Part shown: positions 43,997 through 52,872 of the stretch, one piece after another | Layout of the letters: every line of letters begins with the position of its first letter | Position numbering within the stretch: the first letter of the stretch is position 1 | Assembly: GCA_016787645.1 (NCBI GenBank) | Contig: JAEUUF010000020.1 | Span: forward strand, 202,062-265,322 | DNA from: Cyclobacteriaceae bacterium | GTDB lineage: Bacteria > Bacteroidota > Bacteroidia > Cytophagales > Cyclobacteriaceae | Direction of reading: 5' to 3' | Length of the DNA stretch: 63,261 nucleotides | Translations under genes and position numbers: made by a program | The notes under the pieces: model-generated | Database searches by the model: none | Seen by the model: the letters and a program-made list of their open reading frames with translations, nothing else | What the model was told of the DNA's origin: nothing

Positions 43997-45502
43997 CTAA
44001 TGATGAGGAACGGCTTCCAACAATAGCGCAAGGGCCTGTTTGAGTGATTCTGTACCTGGACCCATGCCTTTGAAATGGCCCAGTCTCACCACTACGAGGT
44101 CATACGATGGAATGATGAAAGTATACTGGCCCCCGGCTCCCGCCATGTAATAAGCATCCTTTGGGATGGGGAAAGTCTCATTGCCGTTGATCCAAAAGAA
44201 TCCCCCATAGATCGGTCGTCCATCTTCTTTCCACGCATGAGCAAGCGTGCTGACGAACTTCACGTAACCTTCCGGCAAAATGCGCTCTCCATTCCACACG
44301 CCATCCTGGAGATACAGGTTGCCCAATCTAGCCCAATCACGGGCGGAGGCGAACTCATACCCCTGTGTAAGAAAATTTCCATACGGATCAGTTTCCATAA
44401 CCATCGTACGAACCCCGATCTTATCAAATAGCGCGCGTTGTGGAAACGCGTGATAATCTTCTCCCAATTTTTCCACCCCAAGGCGAACCAGGTAGTTGAT
44501 CAGCACCGGGTCAGTATTTCGGTATCGACCTACGGTATTTGGTGGCCACTGTTGTGGCCGCGTAGCTGCATATTGGAATGAGTTTACACCGCCGGTATAC
44601 AGGTAGAGATGATCCGGGTAACCCAGGTCGGGATTGTAATCAGGATCTTGCGGTGCGCGTATGCGTATGCCGCTCGACATATTGAGAATGTTGGCGATGG
44701 TTATCTTCTGCCTGGGGTCGCCTTGCCCTTGCCATTCCGGAATAGGTGCCGGCTGATGAAGGGTATACACCCCGCGCTGGATCAGAATCCCCATCAATGT
44801 TGCCGTAAGGCTTTTACCCATGGACCAACTTTCAAGTGGAGTATCTTCCAGGATATCGGTGCCATGTCGCTCCGCCAAAAACTTTCCTTTCCAGGTTACT
44901 ACAAATGCAGCGGTCATCCCCTCGGCGGGATCAAAGGCCGTGTTGACCGCTTCCATGACCTTCAACTCATCAACTCCTTCCGGGAATTCGCTATCAGGAA
45001 CTTTGTCACCCATTGGCCAAGGAGCGTCAGCCAATTCCGGATGGGAGGGCTCAATGCGCTTGGGTGTGAAATGCAGTGTATTGGATTCAAGGGGAAGAGT
45101 TACGCAGCCTTGTCCTACCGTGTAGACGGCGGTTCGAGTTGGGCCATTGGGAACGGTGACACTCACGGTCTTCTTGGTGTGATCGATCACTGGTTTGCCG
45201 AGCTTGGCTCGTTCTTCATAGGGTGCCGTGAAGTAGCCGACATTTTCGGCGGCAAAATCCGGATCCAGTCCGGTGATGAAAACGGCCGAGCACATGATCT
45301 TGGCAAACCCAGCGGCATGGTGAGACAGTGCATCACCGGGAGGTGCTATGTACTCGGTAGGCAATTCCAGTGAATGCGCTCGCGCCAGCATCCGTTCACG
45401 CACGGCTTGTTCATCCACTTTCTTCGCGGTTTGGCAGCTCATTACCGCGAGGAAAATGAACAGAAGGGGAAAACAATAGTTTCGAATGCTAGGGATACAC
45501 AT
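43997..45502 (-). CDS. Class C beta-lactamase-like (CubicO) serine hydrolase, lipoprotein
   Basis: 501 residues from the ATG at 45502, which gives a lipoprotein signal ending in AVMSC. The upstream in-frame codon at 45532 would spoil it. The catalytic S-x-x-K is SMGK in ESWSMGKSLTAT, the Y-x-N motif is YRN in GRYRNTDPV, and a late G-x-G-type segment reads MAGAGGQYTFI. An N-terminal region of about 200 residues precedes the hydrolase domain. Members are esterases or DD-peptidases, and real lactamase activity is uncommon. Its position behind madM is by convergence, not co-transcription. Confidence 0.9.
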   Translation of the reverse strand: MCIPSIRNYCFPLLFIFLAVMSCQTAKKVDEQAVRERMLARAHSLELPTEYIAPPGDALSHHAAGFAKIMCSAVFITGLDPDFAAENVGYFTAPYEERAKLGKPVIDHTKKTVSVTVPNGPTRTAVYTVGQGCVTLPLESNTLHFTPKRIEPSHPELADAPWPMGDKVPDSEFPEGVDELKVMEAVNTAFDPAEGMTAAFVVTWKGKFLAERHGTDILEDTPLESWSMGKSLTATLMGILIQRGVYTLHQPAPIPEWQGQGDPRQKITIANILNMSSGIRIRAPQDPDYNPDLGYPDHLYLYTGGVNSFQYAATRPQQWPPNTVGRYRNTDPVLINYLVRLGVEKLGEDYHAFPQRALFDKIGVRTMVMETDPYGNFLTQGYEFASARDWARLGNLYLQDGVWNGERILPEGYVKFVSTLAHAWKEDGRPIYGGFFWINGNETFPIPKDAYYMAGAGGQYTFIIPSYDLVVVRLGHFKGMGPGTESLKQALALLLEAVPHH

Positions 45503-45559
45503 GGCGCTGAGGGTTTTGAATAAAGTTATCAAAAAGTAGTCAGCGGCGACCTCGCACTT

Positions 45560-45850
45560 TCAAGCCACTCCCTCCACAAGGATCATGCGGGTGACGGAGG
45601 CAGCCTGGCGGATCGCTTTGGCCGGTGCATAGGAGTCGGAAGACCACCAGGACCGGGCTTGCTCGGCATTCGGAAATTCAAGTACGACGACGCGGCCAGG
45701 TGTCCAATCTCCTTCAAGGGTTTGTGTCGCACCACCCCTTACGATGAATTTGCCGTTGAACGGAGCCAGGGAACCGGGTGTCAGTTTCTTGTAGTCCTCA
45801 TACCGTTGTGGATCGGTAACCTTGACGTCGACAATGATGTAAGCAGGCAT
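45560..45850 (-). CDS. DUF1330 dimeric alpha-beta barrel protein
   Basis: 96 residues from the ATG at 45850. A 21-codon upstream extension is rejected, since it crosses a terminator and a -7-like box. MPAYIIVDVKVTDPQRYEDYKKL and GRVVVLEFPNAEQARSWWSSDSY are the family's signature ends. The fold is a small ferredoxin-like dimer with unknown reaction, common in bacteria. It stands 58 bp behind the CubicO start on the same strand and probably has its own promoter. Confidence 0.92.
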   Translation of the reverse strand: MPAYIIVDVKVTDPQRYEDYKKLTPGSLAPFNGKFIVRGGATQTLEGDWTPGRVVVLEFPNAEQARSWWSSDSYAPAKAIRQAASVTRMILVEGVA

Positions 45851-45869
45851 AAAGTGTTTTTTAGGTAGG

Positions 45870-45908
45870 TATAAAAATACGTGAAGCGCAGGATCAGTGC
45901 GCTTCACG
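45870..45908 (-). terminator. Rho-independent terminator after the PQQ-type propeller gene
   Basis: Perfect 11-bp arms CGTGAAGCGCA and TGCGCTTCACG (45898-45908 and 45880-45890) with a 7-base loop, followed on the minus strand by TATTTTTAT. The T-tract also matches a -7 box (TATTTTTA) 21 nt before the DUF1330 start. Confidence 0.92.
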
Positions 45909-45926
45909 ATCAAAGTTTGGTAAATT

Positions 45927-47576
45927 CTATTTCTGGGTAGCCAATTTAGCTACTGTATTCTTTTCCCAGACGTAAACGAATTTGCCATCCGTTGAAAGCT
46001 TGGAAACTGAATTTTTCCGGGCGTTGTAGGTGAGGAACTTGCAAGTCTCCACATCATAGGCCGCAAAATCATCGTTTTCACGCTGGAACAGTAAGGTTTT
46101 GCCATAGAGGCCGGCAAAGTCGCCCGACTTCCACCGGCCACTATTGATGAGTTTGCCATCGGTTTTGCTGTGACCAGAGATTCCCTTTTCACCCACCACG
46201 ATGACGCGGTCAGGGTAATCAATGATCTTCTGCACAAGACCGATATCATCGTCTGCCAAAGGGATTTCTACATTTTCCTTCCCTGTTTTAATGTCGAGTG
46301 AATAAAGCGCCTTGCCGCTGCTGATGATGAACTTGTTGTCTACAGGGAATCCGTTGGTAATGCCCTTCTTGAAGCGTTCCGACTCCCAAAGTTTTTCTCC
46401 ATTGGTAGCGTTGAATGCTTGTACGCCGTTCGGTTTCACGTTGCGGTAGTACTTCATCCATCGCTCGGTAATGGTGTAGCTACCATCTGGGTTGCGCTGC
46501 TTCTGAAGGATATAGGCCTGGCATTCTATAACGCCCCCGATCTGGAGGATAAGGGTATTGTCTACAAAATAGAGGCCGGGCAGCGCTTTGGCACTTTCAA
46601 TTTCCGGCGAGGTCCACATGAGTTTGCCAGAATTCAGGTCATACTTCTTGATGTATTGCTTCTTTTTGTCCTTCATGTCGATAACGTATACATCGTTGCC
46701 GACAATCACTGGCTCGGCAACAACACCGTAGCATCCGAAACGCTTGGCATTAGCCGGTTTGCTTACTACGTTGAGGTCAGCATCAAAGGCGGCTGACCAT
46801 TGTTGTGCACCTGTGTTATAATCATACACCTGGAGACCATTGAGGTGGAGGAATACTTTGCCGGCCACTAAACGCAGCTTAGCGGTTGGTTCGCGCGTGA
46901 CCACTTTCTTTTCGGCCAACCCGATGTATGTCTGATCCCAGAGCACATCGCCGTTTTGCATGTTGATCTTTACAATTTGGTTTTTGAAACCCGCAAACAA
47001 GGAGCTCAACAAATCCGGTTTGAAGTTGAGCATGACAATGTGATTGTCATTACTGACGGTATAGGCACCTACTACACCTTTGAACTTGGTGGTGGTCCAG
47101 ATCTCTTCGCCGGTACGCGCCTTGATCATGGTCAATGCCGCCTTGGTGGAAACCGCGAAGGCATCCATTTCCGGGATGTAGACAACATTATCTTCGGTGA
47201 CATCCTGGTATTTGTCTGTCATCCAAAGAAAATTGCCGGTCTGAATGTCCACGCAGGCGATTTTGTCTTTGCCCATTTTGCGGTCAAAGAGAAACATCAC
47301 ATTGGATTCCCACATGGGGATTTGTTCATCAATTTTCCCCAAGCCGGGAGCTACGTCTTTGAAGCGCTTGGTCCAGACGATGGAACCGTCTTTGTTTTTA
47401 CAAATGGAAATCTCTTTGTCATTGCTGGCCAGCAGCATGTCTTTTTCATCGCTGATGCCGGTGTTTTCAATCTTGTGATCCAGCTTGGTTTCCCAAGTGA
47501 CGCTCATTTCTTCCTGGGCGAACAGGCTGCCTGACAGGAGCAATGTCAGACAAAGGGCAGAATAAACATGTTTCAT
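45927..47576 (-). CDS. Exported PQQ-like beta-propeller repeat protein
   Basis: 549 residues with a signal peptide (1-20, ending LFAQ). PQQ-type propeller repeats fill the rest: GSIVWTKRFKDV, GNFLWMTDKYQDV, GDVLWDQTYIGLAEKK, GAQQWSAAFDAD, GKLMWTSPEIES and GEKLWESERF. This fold can bind PQQ or act as a scaffold like BamB. PQQ enzyme motifs are not seen, so it is more likely structural or binding. It is the last gene of a three-gene operon with the short exported protein and the WD40-like propeller, closed by a strong terminator. Confidence 0.92.
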   Translation of the reverse strand: MKHVYSALCLTLLLSGSLFAQEEMSVTWETKLDHKIENTGISDEKDMLLASNDKEISICKNKDGSIVWTKRFKDVAPGLGKIDEQIPMWESNVMFLFDRKMGKDKIACVDIQTGNFLWMTDKYQDVTEDNVVYIPEMDAFAVSTKAALTMIKARTGEEIWTTTKFKGVVGAYTVSNDNHIVMLNFKPDLLSSLFAGFKNQIVKINMQNGDVLWDQTYIGLAEKKVVTREPTAKLRLVAGKVFLHLNGLQVYDYNTGAQQWSAAFDADLNVVSKPANAKRFGCYGVVAEPVIVGNDVYVIDMKDKKKQYIKKYDLNSGKLMWTSPEIESAKALPGLYFVDNTLILQIGGVIECQAYILQKQRNPDGSYTITERWMKYYRNVKPNGVQAFNATNGEKLWESERFKKGITNGFPVDNKFIISSGKALYSLDIKTGKENVEIPLADDDIGLVQKIIDYPDRVIVVGEKGISGHSKTDGKLINSGRWKSGDFAGLYGKTLLFQRENDDFAAYDVETCKFLTYNARKNSVSKLSTDGKFVYVWEKNTVAKLATQK

Positions 47577-47605
47577 AGGGGGGTGGTTTAGTCCGTAGGT
47601 TGGGG

Positions 47606-47980
47606 TTAGAATAGAAAGGTATATCGAAACTTGAAGTTGGTGCTTTTCGGGACTTTGAAGCCGAATTCTATCGTGCGGATAAAATCCTTGACCCGGTTTT
47701 GCATGGAGACATCCACGGCGTTGCTGCTGACCATAAACACACTCTGTATTTTGCCCTTGTCAAAAACGGTGATGTCCATCACATACTCCCCTTGCAGGCC
47801 ACGCTTAGCCGCCTCAACCTGAAGTGCCGCTCCGGTTTGAAACAGGCTATCGAGTTCAATCTTGGCACGGTTCACCACCTCATCGTAATTGGAAAGCAGG
47901 GGTTTCTTCTGTGCGGGCGCTTCCGCCTTTGGCCACAGAAGAAAAAAAACACTGAATAGGAGGGTGAGTAGAATTCTCAT
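47606..47980 (-). CDS. Short exported protein of a propeller operon (TonB C-terminal-like)
   Basis: 124 residues from the ATG at 47980. A TTG two codons earlier is possible but less likely. A signal peptide (about 1-24, ending APAQ) is followed by a compact alpha/beta domain: VMDITVFDKGKIQSVFMVSS and MQNRVKDFIRTIEFGFKVP resemble the strand-helix-strand of TonB-like C-terminal domains. There is no TonB box and no membrane anchor, so it is not a TonB. It lies between two exported propeller genes. A partner role is inferred from that position. Confidence 0.75.
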   Translation of the reverse strand: MRILLTLLFSVFFLLWPKAEAPAQKKPLLSNYDEVVNRAKIELDSLFQTGAALQVEAAKRGLQGEYVMDITVFDKGKIQSVFMVSSNAVDVSMQNRVKDFIRTIEFGFKVPKSTNFKFRYTFLF

Positions 47981-47986
47981 AGCCAA

Positions 47987-49099
47987 TCATTCAACAAACG
48001 TCCACAATACCAGTCGTGTCCCGTACCCCAAGGCAATGGTCTTTTGATCCGGCAAGAACTCAAAGCATGCTCGGCCCATCACGTTGTTTTCCAACAGGCG
48101 AAAATCATTCTTGAATCGCTTGAGCGTTTGGCCGCTTTCGCGATCAAAGACCAACAAGGAGTTGGCCACTGTGCGCTGGTGCTCAACAGAAGTTACTGCG
48201 ACAAAATGTCCGTCCGGACTTTCCTTATAGATGGGCTCCGGCGCATTGGTGGGAAACATTGTGCGGCTTACTTCTCCATTGGAGGGGTCCACGACCTGGA
48301 GATAGGCATTGCGATTGGATCCTTGTGCCGGGCGGAATTTTGTATTCGGAGCGTTGAATAGGAACAAGGACTTGCCGTCAGCTGTGAAGCGCATGCTGAA
48401 AACGATATCCATAATGTCATTGGCCATGAAGGCGCGTTGCAAATTCTGCGTGTCGTAGAATACCGCAACTTCCCGGTACTTGAGCGCTTCCTTGATAGCT
48501 TTCTTGTCATTGCGGATCGAAGGGATGCTTTTCAGATCCTCTTCGGTTGGTTTTTGGGCGACGACAATCAGTTTTCCGTCATTACTTATGCCCATGGAGT
48601 TGGAGAGGTTTGACGGGCTGAATTTCTTCCGGGAGGAACCGGTGGCGATATCCCAGAAAATAATTTCATTCCCCTGGATCGCGACCACCGACTGGCCATC
48701 CGGTGTGAATGCGGCGGCATTTACATTGTCCTTCTTCAACACCATATTTCCCGATGCGACGTCGATCACTGCCGCGGTAGAGGGCCGATCCTTGTTCAAG
48801 GCCCAGTCGGTGAAATATTGTTCTACCCAAAGCAGGTATCGTCCATCCCGGGAATAACTCATGTACGGACCATGAGTAAAGCCCTCGAAGGTTAGTTTTC
48901 GGGTTACCTGTTGCGTCTCGATATCCCAGAATAGGAGATTGCCCTGTGCGGTACCAATGGCCAATGTCTTGGTATCGGGTGAAAGCTCTATCGAACACAA
49001 ATAGTATTGGTTGTCGCCTAATTCAATCTCCTTGTATTTGTTTTGCTGAGCAAATGTGGGGGAGAATGTAAGTGCCAGGAGCAGGCCAAGGAAACGCAC
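47987..49099 (-). CDS. Exported WD40-like beta-propeller protein
   Basis: 370 residues starting at GTG (49099), which gives a signal peptide (1-17, ending TFAQ). WD40-like blades follow: SPDTKTLAIGTAQGNLLFWDIETQQV, SRDGRYLLWVEQY, TPDGQSVVAIQGNEIIFWDIATG, FTADGKSLFLF and SPDGHFVAVTSVE. The final blade closes with TRLVLWTFVE. It has no catalytic domain. It heads the operon, and the next start lies 7 bp behind its stop. Three exported proteins made together suggest one envelope complex, though no partner is known. Confidence 0.9.
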   Translation of the reverse strand: MRFLGLLLALTFSPTFAQQNKYKEIELGDNQYYLCSIELSPDTKTLAIGTAQGNLLFWDIETQQVTRKLTFEGFTHGPYMSYSRDGRYLLWVEQYFTDWALNKDRPSTAAVIDVASGNMVLKKDNVNAAAFTPDGQSVVAIQGNEIIFWDIATGSSRKKFSPSNLSNSMGISNDGKLIVVAQKPTEEDLKSIPSIRNDKKAIKEALKYREVAVFYDTQNLQRAFMANDIMDIVFSMRFTADGKSLFLFNAPNTKFRPAQGSNRNAYLQVVDPSNGEVSRTMFPTNAPEPIYKESPDGHFVAVTSVEHQRTVANSLLVFDRESGQTLKRFKNDFRLLENNVMGRACFEFLPDQKTIALGYGTRLVLWTFVE

Positions 49100-49201
49100 G
49101 GTTCAGGTTTTGAAAATAAAACTAACCGTTGGGACAAATCAAATCAAGACCCCAAGCCAGATTCCGATGAATTTATCCGGTAAGAGAAACCAAATCGCCA
49201 C

Positions 49202-49861
49202 TCACGTATTCAGCCAGCGCATGAACCTACCCCACAGGGTTTTGGGCTTCTCCGGTTCAAGCGGGGGCATCTCCACCGTTTCTTCCTGCACCAGCTTGGC
49301 CGGCTTGGTAGGAGCCTGGGGCTTGAGGCGCTTTTGATAGTACTCGGCTTTGCGCTGCTTTTCCTTTTCCCGCTGTTCGGCCAATCGGCGCTGCTTCTCC
49401 CGCTCTTCTCGTTCTCGTGCAAGCGCGATCGGATTCTTGCGATCCCGCGGCGGTGAATTCTTGCCTGGGTTACGGGAGGGAAGCGGACTCCGGATTTCCT
49501 TTTCCAATTCCTTCTTTGGCTCAGGCTTTTTCTTTTCCGGCAATTCAATCTTGCCAATTACGCGCAGCCCTGGTAATTCTACTTTTGGGGCTTTGATCAG
49601 TTCTGGAGTTTCCGTGTTGGAGGCTTCAGGAGATGAAGAGTCCAGCGTGTTCTCAACACCCTCGGTAGCTTCTGGGGCCTGTATCACCTGCTGTCGCAGG
49701 GCATCGTCACCCGGCGCAAACTCCTGTAGGATCAGGTCGACATAGCGGTCATCAATTCGCGCATTGTTGTTGTTATCAATTAGAATTTCCCGTGATCCCA
49801 GGAAGGTGATAATCTTGTCGGGACTGATGGAAAGTTGTCTGGCTAGTTGTCCGAGGCGCAT
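49202..49861 (-). CDS. Stand-alone IF2_N-like domain protein with charged tail
   Basis: 219 residues. The first 50 (MRLGQLARQLSISPDKIITFLGSR, then RIDDRYVDLILQEF) match the IF2_N helical domain at the start of translation initiation factor IF-2. The rest has no GTPase: it is a disordered, Lys/Arg/Glu/Pro-rich linker (EKKKPEPKKELEKEIR, REREEREKQRRLAEQREKEK). It ends in a Trp-containing amphipathic piece (TLWGRFMRWL). It may bind RNA or ribosomes. Function unknown. It has its own promoter and is adjacent to arfB, another ribosome-related gene. Confidence 0.8.
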   Translation of the reverse strand: MRLGQLARQLSISPDKIITFLGSREILIDNNNNARIDDRYVDLILQEFAPGDDALRQQVIQAPEATEGVENTLDSSSPEASNTETPELIKAPKVELPGLRVIGKIELPEKKKPEPKKELEKEIRSPLPSRNPGKNSPPRDRKNPIALAREREEREKQRRLAEQREKEKQRKAEYYQKRLKPQAPTKPAKLVQEETVEMPPLEPEKPKTLWGRFMRWLNT

Positions 49862-49883
49862 AAATGGGGCGTTGCCGGGTCGG

Positions 49884-49891
49884 CAAATATA
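49884..49891 (-). promoter_or_regulatory. -7 box of the IF2_N-like gene promoter
   Basis: TATATTTG on the minus strand is an exact match, 22 nt before the ATG at 49861. Upstream TTC with a 19-bp spacer is a possible -33 element. It lies between the IF2_N-like start and the arfB stop. Confidence 0.5.
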
Positions 49892-49900
49892 CTGACCTGC

Positions 49901-50317
49901 TCAGGAGTCAGAAGGCCTCTGACGCCACTTTTTCTTCTCTCCAAGGGCTTTTTTTGATTGTATTCGCTTCTGTTTGGAGGCATGGGTCGCCTTGGAGGGC
50001 TTGCGTTTCTTGCGCTCCCGGAAAGCACCGGCCAGCAGGGCATCCAGTTTGGCAACAGCTGTTTCCCGGTTGGCATGCTGCGAGCGGGATTCCTGGGCGG
50101 TCACTACAAGCACTCCTCCGCGATAGATGTTGCGCGAAAGTCGATTGAAAATTATTTCCTTTTCTTCGGGTGACAATCGGGAAGAGCGGGAGATATCCAG
50201 CTCCAGTACCACCTTCGTCTCCACCTTATTGACATGCTGACCCCCGGGCCCGCCCGAACGTGAGGTGATAAACACCAACTCATCGCGAAGTCGATTCGAA
50301 TCGGGTGGATATTTCAT
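49901..50317 (-). CDS. arfB: Alternative ribosome-rescue factor ArfB (peptidyl-tRNA hydrolase)
   Basis: 138 residues. A class I release-factor-like domain carries the catalytic GGQ (25-27) in SGGPGGQHVNKVETKV. The Lys/Arg-rich C-terminal tail (RERKKRKPSKATHASKQKR, then KKALGEKKKWRQR) enters the mRNA channel of stalled ribosomes in known ArfB proteins. It has no stop-codon recognition domain, so it is rescue rather than release. Length is normal. It is followed by the IF2_N-like gene with a separate -7 box between them. Confidence 0.94.
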   Translation of the reverse strand: MKYPPDSNRLRDELVFITSRSGGPGGQHVNKVETKVVLELDISRSSRLSPEEKEIIFNRLSRNIYRGGVLVVTAQESRSQHANRETAVAKLDALLAGAFRERKKRKPSKATHASKQKRIQSKKALGEKKKWRQRPSDS

Positions 50318-50397
50318 TGGATAAGTGGATCTATCTCCATTCGCTTGTACGCAGCGCCAAGGTGACGTCCAGCGAGGGTACGTGTAAAGATAACACC

Positions 50398-50428
50398 CTG
50401 CGGCGCTGGCAATAAACTGCTACCTTCG
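50398..50428 (+). promoter_or_regulatory. Promoter of the MBL hydrolase gene with almost no leader
   Basis: CTG (50398-50400), a 20-bp spacer and TACCTTCG (50421-50428), one base off TAnnTTTG. The ATG at 50433 is only 4 nt behind the box, so the mRNA may be leaderless. Confidence 0.45.
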
Positions 50429-50432
50429 CGGA

Positions 50433-51248
50433 ATGTCATTGATGGTGTCGTCGTTGAATTCTGGTAGTAATGGCAATTGCTACTACATCGGCAACGAAAA
50501 AGAGGCAGTGTTGATCGACGCCGGCCTGTCTTCCCGGGAGACCGAGCGAAGACTCAAGCGACAAGAGCTGTCCATCAAAAAGGTGCGGGCCATATTTATT
50601 ACGCACGAGCATGCGGATCATATTGGCGGGCTTCGCAAACTGGCTAAGCGACATCAGTTGCCGGTCTACATGACTTCTGAAACGCGCCGTGAAACCCGCG
50701 TTGAACTGCGCGACATTCAGGTTCGCAACTTTGTACCGCACGAAATGATTCGAGTAGGCGATCTGTCAGTCACGCCCTTTCCAATTCTCCACGATGCTCG
50801 CGATCCACATGGATTTGTGGTCAGCCACCGGGATGTAACTGCCGGCGTGTTCACCGATTTGGGGACCACTTCTCCGGCTGTGCAAACTTATTTTGAGCGA
50901 TGTCATGCTGCTTTCCTGGAAGCCAACTATGATGAGGAAATGCTGCGGACAGGAGGATATCCGCCCCACCTCCAGGAACGCATCCGCGGCGATCGGGGTC
51001 ACTTGTCCAATCTCCAGGCGCTCGAATTTTTCATGACCGCCCGCTCACCGTTCATGAGCCACTTGTTTTTATCCCACCTGTCGGAGAACAACAATTCGCC
51101 GGAACTGGTGCAGCAACTTTTTTCGGGTGTAGCCGGCCCTACGGAAATTCAGATTGCTTCCCGGTACCAAGAGTCAGGAGTATTTCACATTGGCCATGGA
51201 CCGCAGCAGCATGAACCTTTGCCGGCAAAACAACTTTCCCTGTTCTGA
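50433..51248 (+). CDS. MBL-fold metallo-hydrolase (YycJ/WalJ-like)
   Basis: 271-residue cytosolic metallo-beta-lactamase-fold protein. The start SSLNSGSNGNCYYIGNEKEAVLIDAGLS and the metal motif THEHADH (H58, H60, D62, H63) fit the YycJ/WalJ group. Further metal ligands are the later His in PILHDARDPHG and Asp in VFTDLG, and LFLSHLSENNN closes the fold. WalJ-type proteins are linked to DNA or cell-wall metabolism and act as exonuclease in some reports. The exact function here is open. Confidence 0.88.
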   Translation: MSLMVSSLNSGSNGNCYYIGNEKEAVLIDAGLSSRETERRLKRQELSIKKVRAIFITHEHADHIGGLRKLAKRHQLPVYMTSETRRETRVELRDIQVRNFVPHEMIRVGDLSVTPFPILHDARDPHGFVVSHRDVTAGVFTDLGTTSPAVQTYFERCHAAFLEANYDEEMLRTGGYPPHLQERIRGDRGHLSNLQALEFFMTARSPFMSHLFLSHLSENNNSPELVQQLFSGVAGPTEIQIASRYQESGVFHIGHGPQQHEPLPAKQLSLF

Positions 51249-51298
51249 CGTAATGGCCAAAAGAATTTGCCTACCTTAAACAGTCAAAACCTCCATTT

Positions 51299-52813
51299 AT
51301 GAAACACCTTCAATGCTTCTCAACTCTCTTCCTGGCTATGGCCATTTCTTTTTCAGCGTTGGCGCAGGTCAAGTCCGACACCATCCCCAAGGGTGAAGTC
51401 TCGACCACCAGTCATACCGTGAAGATTGACGGCAAGATCATCGCCTACAAGGCAATGGCCGGAACTATGTTGATGAGAAACAGCGAAGATCAACCCATTG
51501 CACTGCATGGATTCACTGCATACATCAAAGACGGCACCACCGACGCGAAGACCCGCCCCATCACTTTCGTTTTCAACGGGGGTCCAGGCTCTTCTTCGAT
51601 TTGGCTGCATATGGGTGTGGTGGGGCCCCGCCGCGCGGTAGTGAATGACCCTGGTTTTACGCCAGCCGCTCCGTATACGCTGGAAGAGAATGGTTCCTCC
51701 TTGATTGATGTCACCGACATCGTTATGATGGATCCGATCGGGACGGGGCTGAGCCGGGCGGTTGGAAAGTCAAAGAATAAAGACTTCTGGGGCGTTGACC
51801 AGGACATCAAGGCCATCAGCCAATTCATAAAGCAATTTGTAACGGAGAATGACCGGTGGAATTCACCAAAGTACCTGCTCGGGGAGAGCTATGGTACCTT
51901 CCGGAACGCTGGCGTGGTGAATTACCTGCAGGACAATGTGGGCATGTCTATGAACGGAGTTATCATGGTCTCCGCTGTTTTTGATTTGCGCACCCTCGTC
52001 TTTGCCCAGGGCGATGATATTTCTTATGTCATGAATCTGCCCACGTATGCCGCCACAGCCTGGTATCACAACAAGGTTCCCAACAAGCCGGCCAGCCTGG
52101 AAGCGTTCCTCAACGAGGCCCGCGCGTTTGCCAAGACAGAATACACGCAGGCACTCATGGAAGGAGATGGTCTCACCGGCGCCGCTCGTGAGAAAGCGTT
52201 GGATCGCCTGGCGTATTTCACCGGGCTCAGCAAGACTTACCTGGACAAAGCGAATTTGCGCGTAGTCGAGCCGGAATTTACGGAAGAGTTGCTGCGCGCT
52301 GAAAGGAAAACTGTCGGTCGTCTCGACTCACGTTACACGGGTATCAACCAGGATCCGCTGACGCAATATTCACAGTTTGATCCACAAAGCACTTCCATCA
52401 GCCCGGGCTACACCACGCTGTTCATGGACTATTATTATAACACTTTGAAGGTGAACAAAGCCAACACGTATCATGTATCCGCTTATTCAAGGCAAGGCTT
52501 CGATTGGGACTGGAAACACGCGAAGAACGGTGGCGGATTTCCAACACCTCCCAATACAGGCGTCGATCTCGCGGAGGCCATGTCGCGCAACCCCAACCTG
52601 AAAGTGCTGATCTTGAATGGGCTGTATGATCTCGCCACTCCGTTTTATGGTGTAGAATATTCCATCGATCACATGGAGCTGGAAAAAGAGATCAAAGCCA
52701 ACTTCATCATGAAGTATTATGAAGCCGGGCACATGATGTACACACACCGGCCTTCGCTCGAACAGTTCAAGCGGGAGACGGCTGACTTTATTTTGAAGAC
52801 GAGCCGGAGGTAG
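51299..52813 (+). CDS. Secreted S10-family serine carboxypeptidase-like protein
   Basis: 504 residues with a signal peptide (1-23, ending LAQ). The peptidase S10 fold shows the oxyanion segment FNGGPGSSSIWLHMG (about 92-106), the nucleophile S197 in LLGESYGT, the Asp in ILNGLYDLATP (near 447), and the His in YEAGHMMYTH (near 479), so the triad is complete. These enzymes remove C-terminal residues from peptides at acidic pH in eukaryotes. The bacterial members are poorly known. It may serve peptide feeding in the periplasm or outside. It is not clearly linked to neighbours. Confidence 0.92.
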   Translation: MKHLQCFSTLFLAMAISFSALAQVKSDTIPKGEVSTTSHTVKIDGKIIAYKAMAGTMLMRNSEDQPIALHGFTAYIKDGTTDAKTRPITFVFNGGPGSSSIWLHMGVVGPRRAVVNDPGFTPAAPYTLEENGSSLIDVTDIVMMDPIGTGLSRAVGKSKNKDFWGVDQDIKAISQFIKQFVTENDRWNSPKYLLGESYGTFRNAGVVNYLQDNVGMSMNGVIMVSAVFDLRTLVFAQGDDISYVMNLPTYAATAWYHNKVPNKPASLEAFLNEARAFAKTEYTQALMEGDGLTGAAREKALDRLAYFTGLSKTYLDKANLRVVEPEFTEELLRAERKTVGRLDSRYTGINQDPLTQYSQFDPQSTSISPGYTTLFMDYYYNTLKVNKANTYHVSAYSRQGFDWDWKHAKNGGGFPTPPNTGVDLAEAMSRNPNLKVLILNGLYDLATPFYGVEYSIDHMELEKEIKANFIMKYYEAGHMMYTHRPSLEQFKRETADFILKTSRR

Positions 52814-52815
52814 GC

Positions 52816-52838
52816 CACGGATTGCACGGATTTACACG
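52816..52838. repeat. Short direct repeat CACGGATT in the gap after the S10 gene
   Basis: CACGGATT occurs at 52816-52823 and 52825-52832 with a 9-base period, followed by a partial third unit (ACACG). I recall similar text in intergenic regions of various bacteria, so it may be a remnant of a dispersed repeat. It sits in the one convergent gap that is not closed (59 bp). Confidence 0.5.
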
Positions 52839-52872
52839 CATGGGGGCTGGTACTTAGCTCTTGCCGGTCTAT

